A stretch of DNA of 64,000 nucleotides from Ampullaceana balthica (lineage: Eukaryota > Mollusca > Gastropoda > Lymnaeidae). Numbering within the stretch: position 1 is the stretch's first letter; each line of letters begins with the position of its first letter. The stretch lies in assembly GCA_944989445.1 (NCBI GenBank), contig CALYLW010000056.1:897948-961947 (forward strand). The letters run 5' to 3'. The translations under genes were made by a program, and so were the position numbers. Of this stretch, positions 34,750-46,927 are shown piece by piece. The notes beneath the pieces are model-generated. The model did no database searches, was not told the origin of the DNA, and was given only the letters and a program-made list of their open reading frames with translations.

Positions 34750-35520
34750 CTATAGAAAGAGACTCGAGACAATTGGCAACACTTTTTATACATATATATA
34801 TAATTTTTAAAAAAAAGTATTTTCGGATATGTTGTGACAGGGTCGGTAAAACAAACATCATGTTCCGTCTGTCCGTCATTAACCCTAACTACGTCACTGG
34901 TCACTTATGTTGAATAATTTTTCAATAATTGAAATTGACTGTTTTAGTTTGTTTTTTCCATTCTCAGTGCTTTAATCATAATGACATGTTTTTAACCTCG
35001 GGCCTAAGGAAGTATTTCTTTGTCATAGATTTATCTAATAATGATGTTATTAATTAAAAATTCTGTCATTCATTGATTTGTTGCTGTAGAACATTACAAC
35101 GTTAGATGTTGTCTCACTAAACAAAAAACTTAAAAGGTAGAAATGCAAAGGACTATTTTAGCTTTTTGATTAAGATATTGGATATTCAATGTTACAAATT
35201 ACCATAGTGTGAACCCCCCCCCCAACTTTATTACCCTATTGTGAAAAAAAGGAGAAACAATTTTACAAAAATTTATTACAAAAAGAATAATCATAATGAT
35301 GATAATTTTTAATGTATTTTTTTAAAATTGTCATCTTCAACGTTCTAAATAAAATATGAGAGTTATCATAATAATTTCACGTACTCCGTTAAAAAAAATC
35401 TTTAAATTGCAAGTAAATTTTCCCGAATTCTTTAAATATCCTGCCTATATGCTAAATTTCGATTAGAACTTTCTATTTTTTATTATTTTCATCAATAAAA
35501 ACTTTGTCGAGTCGCTGTAC
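34750..35520. other. Unassigned AT-rich DNA
   Basis: No supported gene; only homopolymer tracts, including a C-run near 35215. Confidence 0.4.
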
Positions 35521-35535
35521 TGTTTTGAAGTACTT

Positions 35536-35630
35536 TCTCTCTCTCTCTCTCTCCTCTATTTTTCACTCTTTCTTTCTCTTTCTGTCCATCCCTATCTCTC
35601 TCTGTATTATATACATTTTCCCTCCTATCT
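35536..35630. repeat. CT-rich microsatellite
   Basis: (ct)n and interrupted tctctt tracts beside the MITE at 35637. Confidence 0.8.
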
Positions 35631-35636
35631 CTGTTA

Positions 35637-35924
35637 GGGGCCATCCGTAAAGTACGTCACGCCATTTTTGACCATTTCTAACTCCCCCCTCCCCCCTGTC
35701 ACAAACTGTCACAAATCTCAGACCCCCCCCCCTCTCTTTAACCTAAAGTACGTCACACTTTCGAACAAAAATGTCGTTTTTTATTAACAAAATAATTAAA
35801 ATTTAGTATAAAACACCGTGACGTCACACATGGCCGGAACCCCCCCCCTCCGTCACAAACTGTCACACTTTCTTACACACCTCCCCCCCCCCTCTGGAGC
35901 GTGACGTACTTTATGCACGGCCCC
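35637..35924. mobile_element. TGACGTCA-MITE relative, copy E (TACGTCAC subtype)
   Basis: Inverted ends GGGGCCATCCGTAAAGTACG and GGGGCCGTGCATAAAGTACG are flanked by TTA on both sides (35634-35636 and 35925-35927). Long C-runs replace the G-runs of the other copies, and the interior differs, so this is a subfamily. The 3-bp TTA duplication is typical of PIF/Harbinger mobilisation. Confidence 0.9.
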
Positions 35925-36137
35925 TTACTTAATACTCCGTATAATTTCCCTCTGATCTCTGTCTACTCCACCCTTAAATTGAATTGCATTAATTTGTTTT
36001 AATTTTAATTTTTTTTTAAATAAAAAAGGAACTAAGTTAATTGTTTGATTAAAATAAATGTTTACAAATCATTGTTTGATTAAAATGACGGTGTACAAAT
36101 CTACAAATCTGCCCTTGTTTCTACTCCATGTTACAGG

Positions 36138-39100
36138 ATGAGAGTTCCCGTCCGGCTGTTTATTGCAGTACTGGCTGTAGGAGTGCTGGCCCCTGTCTGT
36201 GTTCTTTTGTCTGCCAAATGGTATCACCTCTCGACAGGCAGTCCAGACGTGACCCCATTCTCTGCTGGTGGGTACCGCCCTTGCCCTGGGCACGATGGAA
36301 TGTGACATTCTGTCAGCAAGCTCACACGCCCCTGTATTCCTAACAGTACTCCCACCCTAGATAATAATCATGTTATGTGTCAATGTGACAAGTTGTTGAA
36401 ATAGCACTAAAAATACCCATCTACAGAATTTAAATTAGGTCAAAAGTTTAAAATAATGACTAGCTGTAGTCATTAAGGCAAAGGAATAAACTTTGCAACT
36501 AAGACATTTACACCTCTCAGACTCTCTCAACTTAACAACGTGATAAAAGTTACTTTGACTAGGAGTATAAGTTTAGTTATGTCATAAAACCAAAACAAGG
36601 AATCGCAACCCAATTAGATATATTTTCGATTAACATTTAGAGTTAGCGTCAAGAACAATAATTTGCAGGACTAAACACAACACAAACCATAGATAAGCGT
36701 AGGACGCAATAATCTTCTGTATAGAAGGAGCGTCTGTAAACAGATAAGATAAGATAATTTTTTTATTTTTTTTTAATGTCTTGAGGATGCCCCGCTATAA
36801 AATTCAGGGCAGTTCAAGTAAAGATAGGTAAAAGGGTGGAGTGTTACATTCAGGGATCAATATAAGGTTTTGAACTTTAAAAGGGCAATTAAGTTAAGAT
36901 ATGTTGGTTTATTTTAAGTATGTATATTGCACAAATTCAGTGGGGCGAGTGTTAGTCCAGATAAGCAGCCCACACGTTTTGTCTGGTGGACACTAAATAA
37001 AACGTTATTCCTTGCTAATTGGACAGCGGCTTTATCCCTATTTAACATCCTACAACATTTCTAATGTCCTGCATTCAGTATTATATCATTTTTCACTCCC
37101 TCCCCGATAGAGCACTTGTACTGGTATTACAAACTATAACGCGTTATAGAAGAACATTTTTATTAAAAAAAATTCATCAACTTTTTAAAATTAAAACAAC
37201 CTATCAGGGCTCAATATAATTTTTATACAACAATAAAATAGTATTGATATCAGGCCAAAGTATTGACAAACACATTCACTATTTACTATTTAGGTTTCCC
37301 AGTATAACTAACAGGAGAGTAGTCTTAAACCGAAAGTTAACAATAGAAGTTGACGCCTAACCCACATCCCGTATAACAGGAAGCAATTACCGTATATACT
37401 CGTTCTAAAGCCGACCTGTTTTGGACATAATCTAGAGTCTAGAACTAGAGGAAAAGGTTGGGGGGTCGACTTACAAGCGGGTCATAGGTGAATTCTGCAT
37501 GTACATTGAATATCGGTGTTGTTATTGTAGACCATCAACGTCCTTGTCTACATTCTACAAGATTCGACTGCTCTACCAGAAGCATATGTAATTCAAATCT
37601 ATGTGTTCTTCAACCTAAACAAAAATAAACAATCATAATGACCTAATTAGCTTGTAGTTTTTTTTTAAATGTGTACCATTTTGGTCACGCTGTCCTATTA
37701 ATTTTTGGGGGTCGGCTTACGAGGGGGTTACACACTTTTTATACTATTCTCTTCCAAAAGAGGGGGGGGGGTCGGCTTATGAACGAACTGGCAATAGAAC
37801 GAGTATATGCTGTAAATGTTAACAACCATTCTTCGCATTATATTCATAACAATCAAGTTCCCTTGTGCAGGATAGGGAGCATTAAATACATAACACAGTT
37901 TAGGCAACAAGCACATGTAAAAACCGTATTTTGGCTTTGCAGTGGAGGAGCGCTGTTCGGAAATTTTTTGACAAAATATACGTGTCAATGGCAAGATTTA
38001 GAGAATTTATGAACCACAAGAACGGTTGTTGCATGGCATGCATATGTGTTAATACAAGTACGAGTGTAGCTATGAGCATATGTGTGTGTACACGTGAGTG
38101 TAACTATGAGTATGTCTGTGAGCAATGTTCCCTCTAACTCTAAGGGGCCGTCCATAAAGTAAGTCACACTCCAAGGGGGGGGGGTGTAAGAAGAGAAAAT
38201 GCACATACAGAGGCTGTTGAGTGGCTAGATGAGGACGAGTTGATCTGTCTGCAATTATCCTTCCAAGGAACGAAGGTGGTGAAAGATTGATGTCAGTTGT
38301 AACTATGGATGAACACTTCACTTCACCGTTGTAAGATGATGTCCAGTGAATATTTTTGAATTAAACATAATTCACAGGACCATAATAAACAGATTCAGTA
38401 TAGCACAAGAGTTGGTCACATAATTTGTCAATATAGTCTCTTTTTTACTCAAATTGTTTCGTTTCCTTTTTATTATTTAATCACTGGTTGAGGTCAACTT
38501 TCGCTAATCCACTTCTTATCCTGTGTCAATAGATTGCACAATCGGAAGATTATCTAAATCTTGACCTCACCCTTTGTAAATAAAGGGGTAGCAGATAAAT
38601 GATGTGTATTATATAATTGTCAAGTCTAATTTTTCCAATTTTTGTTTTCAAATTCAATCGAGATTGAGTTACTGTTTCATTGAATAACTGTAACAACTGT
38701 TGACAATTAACTATTCTACTTTTAAAGTCACTTTAATAATCTAATAGTTCTTTTAAGTAGGGGTGTACCGGATTTCGGCTCCAGCTCCGGCAAATCTCGA
38801 ATCCGGCTATTTTTACAAATGCGGCTTCGGCTCCGGCAGGATTTCACTTCATAAATTCGGCTGGCCTGTAGATGCCTAATTTATATATATTCATAATGGC
38901 TCCGACAAATCCGGAATCCGGCCATTTTAACAAATCTGACTCTGGCTTACAAACTGCTGGATTCAGTCAGCTACTGGCTAAATTTCATGACTGGCATCAG
39001 ATGATGTTATAGAATACGTCTTCATCATGTTGAAGTACACATGCTATTAATGGAGTACACGTGCTATTTGTGATGTACACATGATTTCGATGTTGTACAC

Positions 39101-42100
39101 ATTTTACTGACATCGTATAAGTGTTGGTAATGTTTGATGTACATGATGCTGTTTGTTCAAATTTCTCATACAATGTGTGTTTTATAATATATACCTGAAT
39201 ATGATCCTGACTCAGTATATTATTTTCTTCCAACCGCAGATAATATGGTGACTGGGCTTCCTTCAATGGTAAGAATACGTTTTTGTCTCCTATTATCACA
39301 ACACACCAAACTATACCAAACACATATTCCACCAAACTATCCCAAACACATATTCCACCAAACTATACCAAACACATATTCCACCAAACTATACCAAACA
39401 CATTCCACCAGACTATACCAAACACATATTCCACCAAACTACACCAAACACATATTCCACCAAACTATACCAAACACATATTCCACCAAACTATACCAAG
39501 CACATATTCCACCAAAATATACCAACACATATTCCACCAAACTATACCAACAAAATATTCCACCAAACTATACCAAACACATATTCCACCAAACTATACC
39601 AAGCACATATTCTACCAAAATATACCAACACATATTCCACCAAACTATACCAACAAAATATTCCACCAAACTATACCAAACACATATTCCACCAAACTAC
39701 ACCAAGCACATATTCCACCAAACTATACCAAACACATATTCCACCAAACTATACCAACAACATATTCCACCAAACTATACCAAACACATATTGCCCCTAC
39801 CTCCCTCGTGCACACATCTCGTGTCACTGAGCGCAACCAAACTACAAACAGATCCAGTCAAGTGTCGTTGGTTCATGGTATAGAAGTGTGTCGCGTTATC
39901 AAAGTGAAGAGGATGTAATAGAATACTATAGATTACCTTGTGCTGCTCATTAACATCCATCTTCAATGTTTGGAGCTGGCGAAAAGAAAACACATAACAG
40001 TATGTCATTTAATAAATAACGCTTCCTGTGAAAATAAAAAGAAACGCTCTTTTAATGTCTATTCGTATTTTCCTTTTCTACCAGTTCTTTTCTACTTGTT
40101 TATTAGTTTATCATGCAAGGTTACCAGAGCATCAAACTGACTTATCACCGTACCCTATTCACCGTGCGTACACAATGAGCATATGGTTCAAAACTTTTTT
40201 TCTTGCCTAAATTGCATCCGGTCATATACAAGACATCCGGTCGGTTACCATAGACGCTTCAGTCCTATGTCATCGTGACTCTTGTCGATTCAGCACGAGA
40301 AATTTAAGGGGAAATAAACAAACAGAAAAAGCATTGTAAACATGACCTGTTAGGACTGAGATAACCGCCCTCGAGCATACACCCACTCAAGTCAATTTAA
40401 AGTTTAGAGAAACGCCTCTACACGGAAACTTAGCTAGACCAAAATTTAATTTAACTCGGATTCATTTTTTTTTGTGTGTGATGGACTTCAAATCATTCAC
40501 CAAACTGAAGGAATTTCTTGCTCGAAAGTTTGAGGGGCGCTAATCAAGCATCTGCAAGTTAGAGCGGTGATTAACAATTATCTGTCAGCTGAAGTAGTGC
40601 TTAGCACTTATCTGCCACTTTGAGTGGCGCTTAGCACTTATCTGCCACTTTGAGTGGCGCTTAGCACGTATCTTCCACTAGGAGTGGTGCTTAACAAGTA
40701 TTTGCCAGTTAGAGTGGTGCTTAGCACATATCTTCCTCTTGGAGTAATGCTTAGCGCAGTTTGAGTGGTGCTTAACAAAAATCTAGAGTTGTGCTTAGCG
40801 AGTATCTTTCAATGTAAGTGGTGCTTAGAAAGTTAATTCTAGTTGGAGTGCTTCTCGTGTACTCATTAATGGTCTGACACATGTTGGCTCATTCGTGCTC
40901 TTTTAGTTAACTTCCTTATATCTGAGCCATCTCACCTGCCTTCTCTGCTAATGTACTCAGTAATGGTCTCACACATGCTGGCTCATTCGTGCTCTTTTAG
41001 TTAACTTCCTTATATCTGAGCCATCTCACCTGCCTTCTCTGCTAATGTACTCAGTAATGGACTGACACATGTTGGCTCATTCGTGTTCTTTTAGTTAACT
41101 TCCTTATATCTGAGCCATCTCACCTGCCTTCTCTGCTAATGTACTCAGTAATGGTCTGACACATGTTGGCTCATTCGTGTTCTTTTAGTTAACTTCCTTA
41201 TATCTGAGCCATCTTTCCTGCCTTCTCTGCTAATCCTCCATCAAGCAGATTTTTGTTATTACAGTTTACGTCCTTTCTCCTGAGATGACCAATCTAACAA
41301 AACAGGTTGACCTAACAAAACAGGTTGACCTAACAAAACAGGTTGACCTAACAAAACAGGTTGACCTAACAAAACAGGTTGACCTAACAAAACAGGTTGA
41401 CCTAACAAAAAGTTGAAAACACGCTACACATTTTGGCACGTTCTGAGAGGGCACTTTGTCCTTTCATAGATTTCAGAAATGTCACGCTGACATCTTTTGT
41501 GGTGGCTGTAGTTTTAGTTTCCAATGATGACCGGAAAATGAGGTCCACGCTTGGCTGCGGTTTAGGGGAGTACTGAAAATACGTGCCCTATCTATAGATG
41601 TTCAGTTTTAGGTCTGGTCAAAGTTATGGTTACTCTACAAACACAATAAATCTGGACATGGTTAGTCCTGACTTAGCAACAATCTCTTAGTACGCGGGGC
41701 ATGGGCCTCGAACCATGGGACTCGAGACATGGGACTCGAGACATGGGACTCGAGACATGGGACTCGAGACATGGGACTCGAGACATGGGACTCGAGACAT
41801 GGGACTCGAGACATGGGACTCGAGACATGGGACTCGAGACATGGGACTCGAGACATGGGACTCGAGACATGGGACTCGAGACAAGGGACTCAGGGTATGT
41901 GAAGCTGTAACCTGCTGGTAGATTGTGCCATCAAAAATATGTTTCTAGGAGACACTGCTTATTGCGTCATAAAATGTTTACGTGTTTTAATGTGGACTTA
42001 TACTACAAAAAATAATTTTAAATATTGTATATTATTATAATTGTAACTGCAAGAAGTCATGCAACTTTACTTTGAAAAAGATTTTGACATTTCGTTCCTC

Positions 42101-45100
42101 TACTTATTATTTTTATTTTTTTAACTAGCGCAGGGGTGCGCAACCTGCGGCCGTGGGCACCAAAATGTGCGGCCGTGGAAATCTGTTTAAATTATAATAA
42201 CCTGCGGCCGTCAAATACTTGCAATTTGGCAATATATTATGTAAAGTTGAAAACGAAATATCCAATAGTAATTTACACTCTTTTAAGCACTTGTTATTGC
42301 GAAACAAATGACGACTCCGGCTGCTGCAGCGTTAGGTGCAGTGTTTAGCGCTCAGACATTGAAATAGCTCTAGCCACGCTGGTGTAGGCTGCAGCTGTAG
42401 CTAATGAGGGCAGGCCTTTGAAGTTCAGCCGCCTAATATTGAAGCGCGCCGAAACCGTGTGATACGAACATCCGAACATTCGCTGTGTCGTGCATGCTGT
42501 CAAAACTGTCAAAGGGGACAATGCCAAGCAACATTTTCGCCGACACGCATCACACAACTATGCACAGTTACAAGGTGAGTCAATGAAGATCTGCGTGGAA
42601 AATCTAAAGAGTAATATTCGACAACGGACCTCGGTCATGTCTGCCTTTGTTAAGACTACGAATTTTATGCCACGAAAAACAAAGACTGCCCACTGAAGAA
42701 CCAGGCCTTCTTAATATCTCTAGCCGTCCTTATAGATTTGTTAATTTATATCAACTGCCTCAACGAGTCTATGCAAGGCAAAGGACAGGAACAACAGTTT
42801 GCCTCATGCACAGAAGAGTATAGGATTTCTGTGACAAATGTCTGTTAAAAAGTCATATATCCAACAGCTCAATCTCCATCATTTCCCGCAACTCACCGCT
42901 CTAATCGAGCGCCATGAAATAAGAAAAGATGAAATTCCGGCTACGTCCATTTCAGGCGTCCTCGAAGCGCTGTTGTTGGAATTCGCAGAACGTTTTCAGG
43001 ACTTCGACAAGATCTCAGAAAATTTGAGACTCGTTGCTTCTCCACATTTGGTTGAGACAGAGAGTGCACCGTTGGATGTCCAAATGGAACTGATGGAACT
43101 AAATAATAACGCTCAGCTTGTGAAGAAATTCGATGACAAAACGATATACTGGAGAAATGGTAAGTAGCTGTGGAGTATCCCAAGCTTCGCGAAATAGCAA
43201 GAAACACTCTAGTGCTGTTTGGAAGCACTTACATATGCGAAGCGTCACTTTCACGAATGAAATATCTCAAGAACAAATATCAGACCAGACTGGTTGACAC
43301 CAATCTGGCGTCAGGAATACGACTGATGATCTTCAGCGAGTGCCCGAACTTTGCGCGACACGCGGCAAACATCCAAGAGCAAGGCAGCCACTAATTTCTG
43401 GACTCTGGACTGCTGAGTAACATGGGCAGTGTTAGTGAAGCAGCTTATCAGTTACTCAATTATTGTGTTCACAGTGTACTAATGCCACTTAAAAATATTT
43501 TCATGCTGTACGTGTGTGACATGACGTTAGGTTTACATGGCAATGTTCAATAAAGTAGAAATTTAAGTGAATATCGATGGAAATGTTTTTGTTTGTAATT
43601 AATCACTGTGTTTGCCTACAATACATTATGATTATGTCATTATTATCTCGCGTTCACTATTACGATAGGTAAACTTTTGTTAGGCCCCGTTTCGTTTTTC
43701 AGTGAAAATTTTTGGCGGCCGTGGCAAAAGTAATTTTTTTTATGCGGCCGTCAATAGCCCAAAGGTTGCGCTCCCCTGAACTAGCGTATCACTCGTCAAA
43801 AATGACGGAAGTTTTCAGCTGAAATCTATTTATTTTGAAAAAATGCACTTTTTTAGGGTGCCTACGGCGCCCACCTTTTTCAAAAGCCCAACTAACTTGT
43901 CCTTGTTTGATAAATACGAAATATTAAACTTTCTGAAATGCACACAAAGTATTTTATAATAACCCCTTTGTTTTTTTTATTTTATAATTAACAATCATCA
44001 AATCCTCTTTTTACATTGTTCCCTTTTCCAAAATTAAAATATGAGCTAAAGCAATGACGTCATATAATATTTTTTTTACAGCGCATCTTTAATTTGCACA
44101 CCCTTTGATGCATTGGTGCAGTAATTTGGTGCGCTGCTTTCTAAAATTAGTAGCGTCATGGACAGACAGACATGCATGACAGACAGACGTGACAGAGATA
44201 GCAAATTATGTATATTGATTATAATTTTTTTTTAGCACGCAACAGTACCGCCTCGACTTAAAGTGGCTCACGCCATTAGCCCCGTCTGGTGGAGGAATCA
44301 TATTCAACAGAGCTGCAAGAAGCTGGGCCTCGGAAACAGTGTCAACGTCACAAAGGCTATGATGAAACACGTCATAGTGGATGACAATAATAAGGTAGGG
44401 GTATTTGGTCAGATCTTGGCCCACTAGCTCCAGAGTGTTTTGTCTTTCGGTCCACTAGCTCCATACTGGTGCACTTCTTGATACGCCAAGGCTTTAGCGC
44501 TGTGGTCTTGGATCACTATCTCCATTATATTTTTGTTGGTTCCTGGTTCCCTAACTCCATGATGTCATAGAATGATGCTGATGCCCCCCTTTACATGTTC
44601 GTCTGGTAAATGGTTGATAAACATATACACATCACCTCGTAACAAACAAAAGCTTTAGTGGATGGATTTGGTGAAAACAGAGATATTAGAAATGTTAAAT
44701 GTGTAGAAATAGCTTTATGTATTTATTTTATAAATACATAAATGGGCAGGGCACGTTGTCCGAATGCCAGACGAGAGACTGCCAAAGAGAATCTTCTATG
44801 GTGAGCTCCAGTATGGCCAGCGGTCCCACGGTGGGCAAAAGAAACGCTTCAAAGATACACTAAAAGCCTCAATGAAAGCGTTTGCCATCAATCCAGACAC
44901 GTGGGAACGAGCTGCAATGGACCGATCCACTGGCGCTCTTCCATCCACGAAGGTGCCGGGTCATGCGAGGCAAACCGGATCACCGCCGCAGAAAAGAAGA
45001 GGCAAGCCCGAGAGGCCCATGCTGTCAACCCTCCAGGAGATGTACTCGTCCCTTGTCCCTTCTGTTCCCGAACCTTTCGTGCAAGGATCGGCCTAATCAG

Positions 45101-46688
45101 CCATCTACGCACGCACAGACAACCCTCGGATGACTAGAGTGGTCCTCGTCGTATCGACGGACGAACGAACATGCATATTTTAGCAAGTACCATACTCAAA
45201 TACAAAAGACATTATCAGCTATAATTTTAAAAAACCCGTAAAAAAACAAGTTTTTGACTAAAAATCCTTTATGTACGAGACATAACTGAAAGAATGTTCA
45301 TTATAATACGCAGTGCACGACAATCCAAAAATCCAAAATTTTAGTTATGTCTCGTAAAACAAGTTTAATATAATGCGCACCGATCGGGAATATATTTTAA
45401 AAAAAATTATAGTCCATATAATACGCACCGAATCGCGCAACAGAAAAGTATTTAAAAAAGGTCGTTCAAAATAATACGCACCGAGACACTAATTTAACAT
45501 GATACATAGAGATGAATAAAATAAACAAAAAATTCAATAATTTAATTACAGTTCATGCGATCGATCTGAAATTTTGATACATCGTTTTTATCATCGGCAC
45601 GAAACCGCCTGCAAAATTTCAGCTCGCTAGCTTACGAGGAAGTTGGTTAAAAAGCGATCCAAAGTTTTTTTCGACAAGGGCTCAAACAAACAATCAACCA
45701 ACCAGATACCACAAGTTAATATAAAGGATTTAAAAAGTATAATTACATTGATCGTTTTTCACCTATATGTAGACAACGTATGTCTTTCTGTCATGATCTC
45801 TTCACGGACAGTTGGATCTTTTTTTCCCCCTTTCAAATCTTGAGCTAACCATTTACATTAAACATTCATTTTTATCTTATAGACTACTGCCTACCACCAC
45901 GATCAGCCTGTATTACATTCCACGTTTCATCTTGTCTCTTCCAGCTCATATTCTGCGCCATCCCTAAAGTCGCATCTACAACTTGGCGTCGTGTCTTCAT
46001 CATACTCTCGGGAAGAACAGACGTGAAAAATCCCTTGTCATTCAAAGCGGACGATGTCCACCACAAATACAACAAACACATCCAGTACCTCAACACGTAT
46101 TCCAAAGAAGAAATCCAAAGGCGTTTAAAAGACTACTACAAGTTCGTCTTCGTCCGAGAACCATTCGAGCGGCTGCTGTCTGCCTTCAGGAATAAGTTCG
46201 TGGCGCAGACGAACTCCTCCAAGTATTTCAAATCGACTTTCGGCAAGAAAATCATCAACGCTTACCGCGTGAACCCGCCAGCCAATCACGAAGGCAATGG
46301 GATGACGTTCACCGAGTTCGTTGAGTATCTCGTCGATCCCTTGAAGGAGATCTCCATGAACGAGCACTGGGAGAAGTACGAGACTCTGTGCCACCCTTGC
46401 CTCTTTAACTACGACTTCATCGGGAAGTTGGAAGCTATAGAGACCGACGGGCAGTTTGTCTTGGACAAGATTGCCGCGGGGTATCAACTAACAATGCCCA
46501 GAAGGTCGGACCTTAAGTACTCCTTAAACCAGACACAGGCCTTCATGAAGGAGTATTACAGTCAGCTGCCGCGGAGGTTGTTGGTGAAGCTGTATAAAAT
46601 GTACCAGGGGGATTTCGTCTTGTTTAATTACACAGTGCCTAGAGATATATTAGACTTGATGGTTGTAAGACATTCACACGGTGCCTAG
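36138..46688 (+). CDS. Carbohydrate sulfotransferase, CHST8-14 type, complete four-exon gene
   Basis: Coding exons are 36138-36267, 39240-39268, 44236-44394 and 45945-46688 (stop TAG). All introns are GT/AG, phases are 1, 0 and 0, and the product is 353 residues, close to the roughly 350 of chondroitin 4-sulfotransferases. It should transfer sulfate from PAPS to sugar chains in the Golgi lumen. Residues 7-27 form a signal anchor (type II). Exon 4 has the 5'-phosphosulfate loop PKVASTTWRR (113-122) and the 3'-phosphate site FVFVREPFERLLSAFRNKF (173-191, with R177 and S185). A 29-bp second exon is supported only by phase and splice sites. An acceptor-like ttacag just before the ATG hints at a 5' UTR exon. 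The last codons and stop lie in a tandem repeat. Confidence 0.92.
36280..37380. other. Sulfotransferase intron 1, 5' part
   Basis: AT-rich intron with no recognised repeat or gene. Confidence 0.5.
37388..37814 (-). mobile_element. TA-flanked MITE with ACTCGTTC ends, copy 2 (intron 1)
   Basis: It begins TACCGTATATACTCGTTC and ends GAACGAGTATATGCTGTA. The interior atatcggtgttgttattgta and tacattctacaagattcgac are the inverse of copy 1 at 13384, fixing the opposite orientation. Confidence 0.8.
38154..38196 (+). mobile_element. Solo end of the TGACGTCA-MITE family
   Basis: GGGGCCGTCCATAAAGTAAG followed by tcacactccaa and a G-run; no right end was seen. It lies in intron 1 of the sulfotransferase gene. 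Confidence 0.6.
38763..38990. repeat. Ggctccggc-rich dispersed repeat, copy 1
   Basis: It starts aggggtgtaccggatttcgg and holds repeated ggctccggc/aatccggc words. A related copy is at 57160-57270. The aggggtgtacc start could be a decayed hAT-type end, but no partner was found. Confidence 0.5.
39305..39792. repeat. 27-bp minisatellite in intron 2
   Basis: About 18 copies of ccaaactataccaaacacat plus attccac, beginning 36 bp after the microexon's splice donor. Unit length is divisible by three, giving two long overlapping false ORFs of 211-212 codons. Confidence 0.95.
39795..40525. other. Intron 2, unassigned
   Basis: No recognised repeat or gene. Confidence 0.4.
40526..40852. repeat. Degenerate about 30-bp tandem repeat
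   Basis: About ten diverged copies of agtggtgcttagcacttatc plus tgccactttg. Confidence 0.8.
40861..41234. repeat. 94-bp tandem repeat, four copies
   Basis: Units start at the ctcagtaatggtctgacaca phrase and are nearly identical, implying recent expansion. Confidence 0.95.
41294..41412. repeat. 18-bp tandem repeat, about seven copies
   Basis: ctaacaaaacaggttgac repeated with almost no variation. Confidence 0.95.
41701..41892. repeat. 14-bp tandem repeat with CTCGAG in each unit
   Basis: About twelve units of gacatgggactcga plus g. Each unit carries the palindrome CTCGAG. Open frames occur on both strands by chance of the unit. Confidence 0.95.
42131..43778 (+). mobile_element. hAT element (1.65 kb) in sulfotransferase intron 2
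   Basis: Ends are CAGGGGTGCGCAACCTGCGG and, inverted, CAGGGGAGCGCAACCTTTG. A perfect 8-bp duplication, aactagcg, lies at 42123-42130 and 43779-43786. Subterminal gcggccgt words recur at both ends. It carries a broken transposase. Confidence 0.95.
42470..43394 (+). pseudogene. Broken hAT transposase (GTF2IRD2/ZBED-like)
   Basis: Three blocks remain in order. 42490-42696 gives a BED-finger end (HFRRHASHNYAQLQGES) and QRTSVMSAFVKTTN. 42838-43167 gives a central region with FPQLTALIERHE and LDVQMELMELNNN. 43170-43394, shifted by a frame, gives YPKLREIARNTLVLFGSTYI then CEASLSRMKYLKNKYQTRL, the C-terminal dimerisation domain. Most of the catalytic region is deleted, so it is inactive. Confidence 0.88.
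43787..44235. other. Intron 2, 3' end
   Basis: AT-rich, with a short acagacagacatgcatgaca repeat just upstream of exon 3. Confidence 0.45.
44743..45137 (+). pseudogene. 5'-truncated LINE, reverse-transcriptase ORF C-terminus
   Basis: The frame opens WAGHVVRMPDERLPKRIFYG, then SHGGQKKRFKDTLKASMKAF and WERAAMDRST. This is the well-known tail of non-LTR retrotransposon polyproteins. A one-base loss at about 44932 shifts the frame; the second frame continues WRSSIHEGAGSCEANRI and ends with a C2H2-like finger, CPFCSRTFRARIGLISHLRTH (written here as in 45050-45115), before a stop at 45135. It lies in intron 3 of the sulfotransferase. Confidence 0.85.
45270..45495. repeat. Dispersed repeat with ataatacgcaccg words
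   Basis: Variants of aatataatgcgcaccg occur four times, and an inverted pair gagacataact / agttatgtctc lies at about 45279 and 45342. A related word occurs at about 11714. Probably MITE debris. Confidence 0.45.
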
Positions 46689-46822
46689 CAATATATTGGA
46701 CCTATTGTTGTAAGACATTCACACGGTGCCTAGCAATATATTGGACCTATTGTTGTAAGACATTCACACGGTGCCTAGCAATATATTGGACCTATTGTTG
46801 TAAGACATTGATACAGTGCCTA
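46632..46822. repeat. 45-bp tandem repeat spanning the sulfotransferase stop
   Basis: Four units of acggtgcctagcaatatatt plus ggacctattgttgtaag and acattcac. The first unit (46 bp, more diverged) is coding. The second begins with the gcctag that supplies the stop codon. Confidence 0.93.
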
Positions 46823-46927
46823 TAGAGGTACTTTTAGAGATGTATGTTACATTGAAAATTTAAACAAAATAATTATTTCAATTGTATTAAGTGGTGCCAG
46901 TTTTTGAGTTCATGGCTTCCTTTTAAA

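Noticed and set aside
39245..39918. Two overlapping ORFs of over 210 codons
   Set aside because: They are the 27-bp minisatellite read in two frames. The unit length keeps frames open, the peptides are pure repeats, and the segment is intronic.
41662..41921. Five overlapping ORFs on both strands
   Set aside because: All are frames of the 14-bp array; the repeat rotates through three frames giving the same peptide in each.
46125..46487. 120-codon minus-strand ORF
   Set aside because: It is antisense to the sulfotransferase catalytic exon and has no independent signature.
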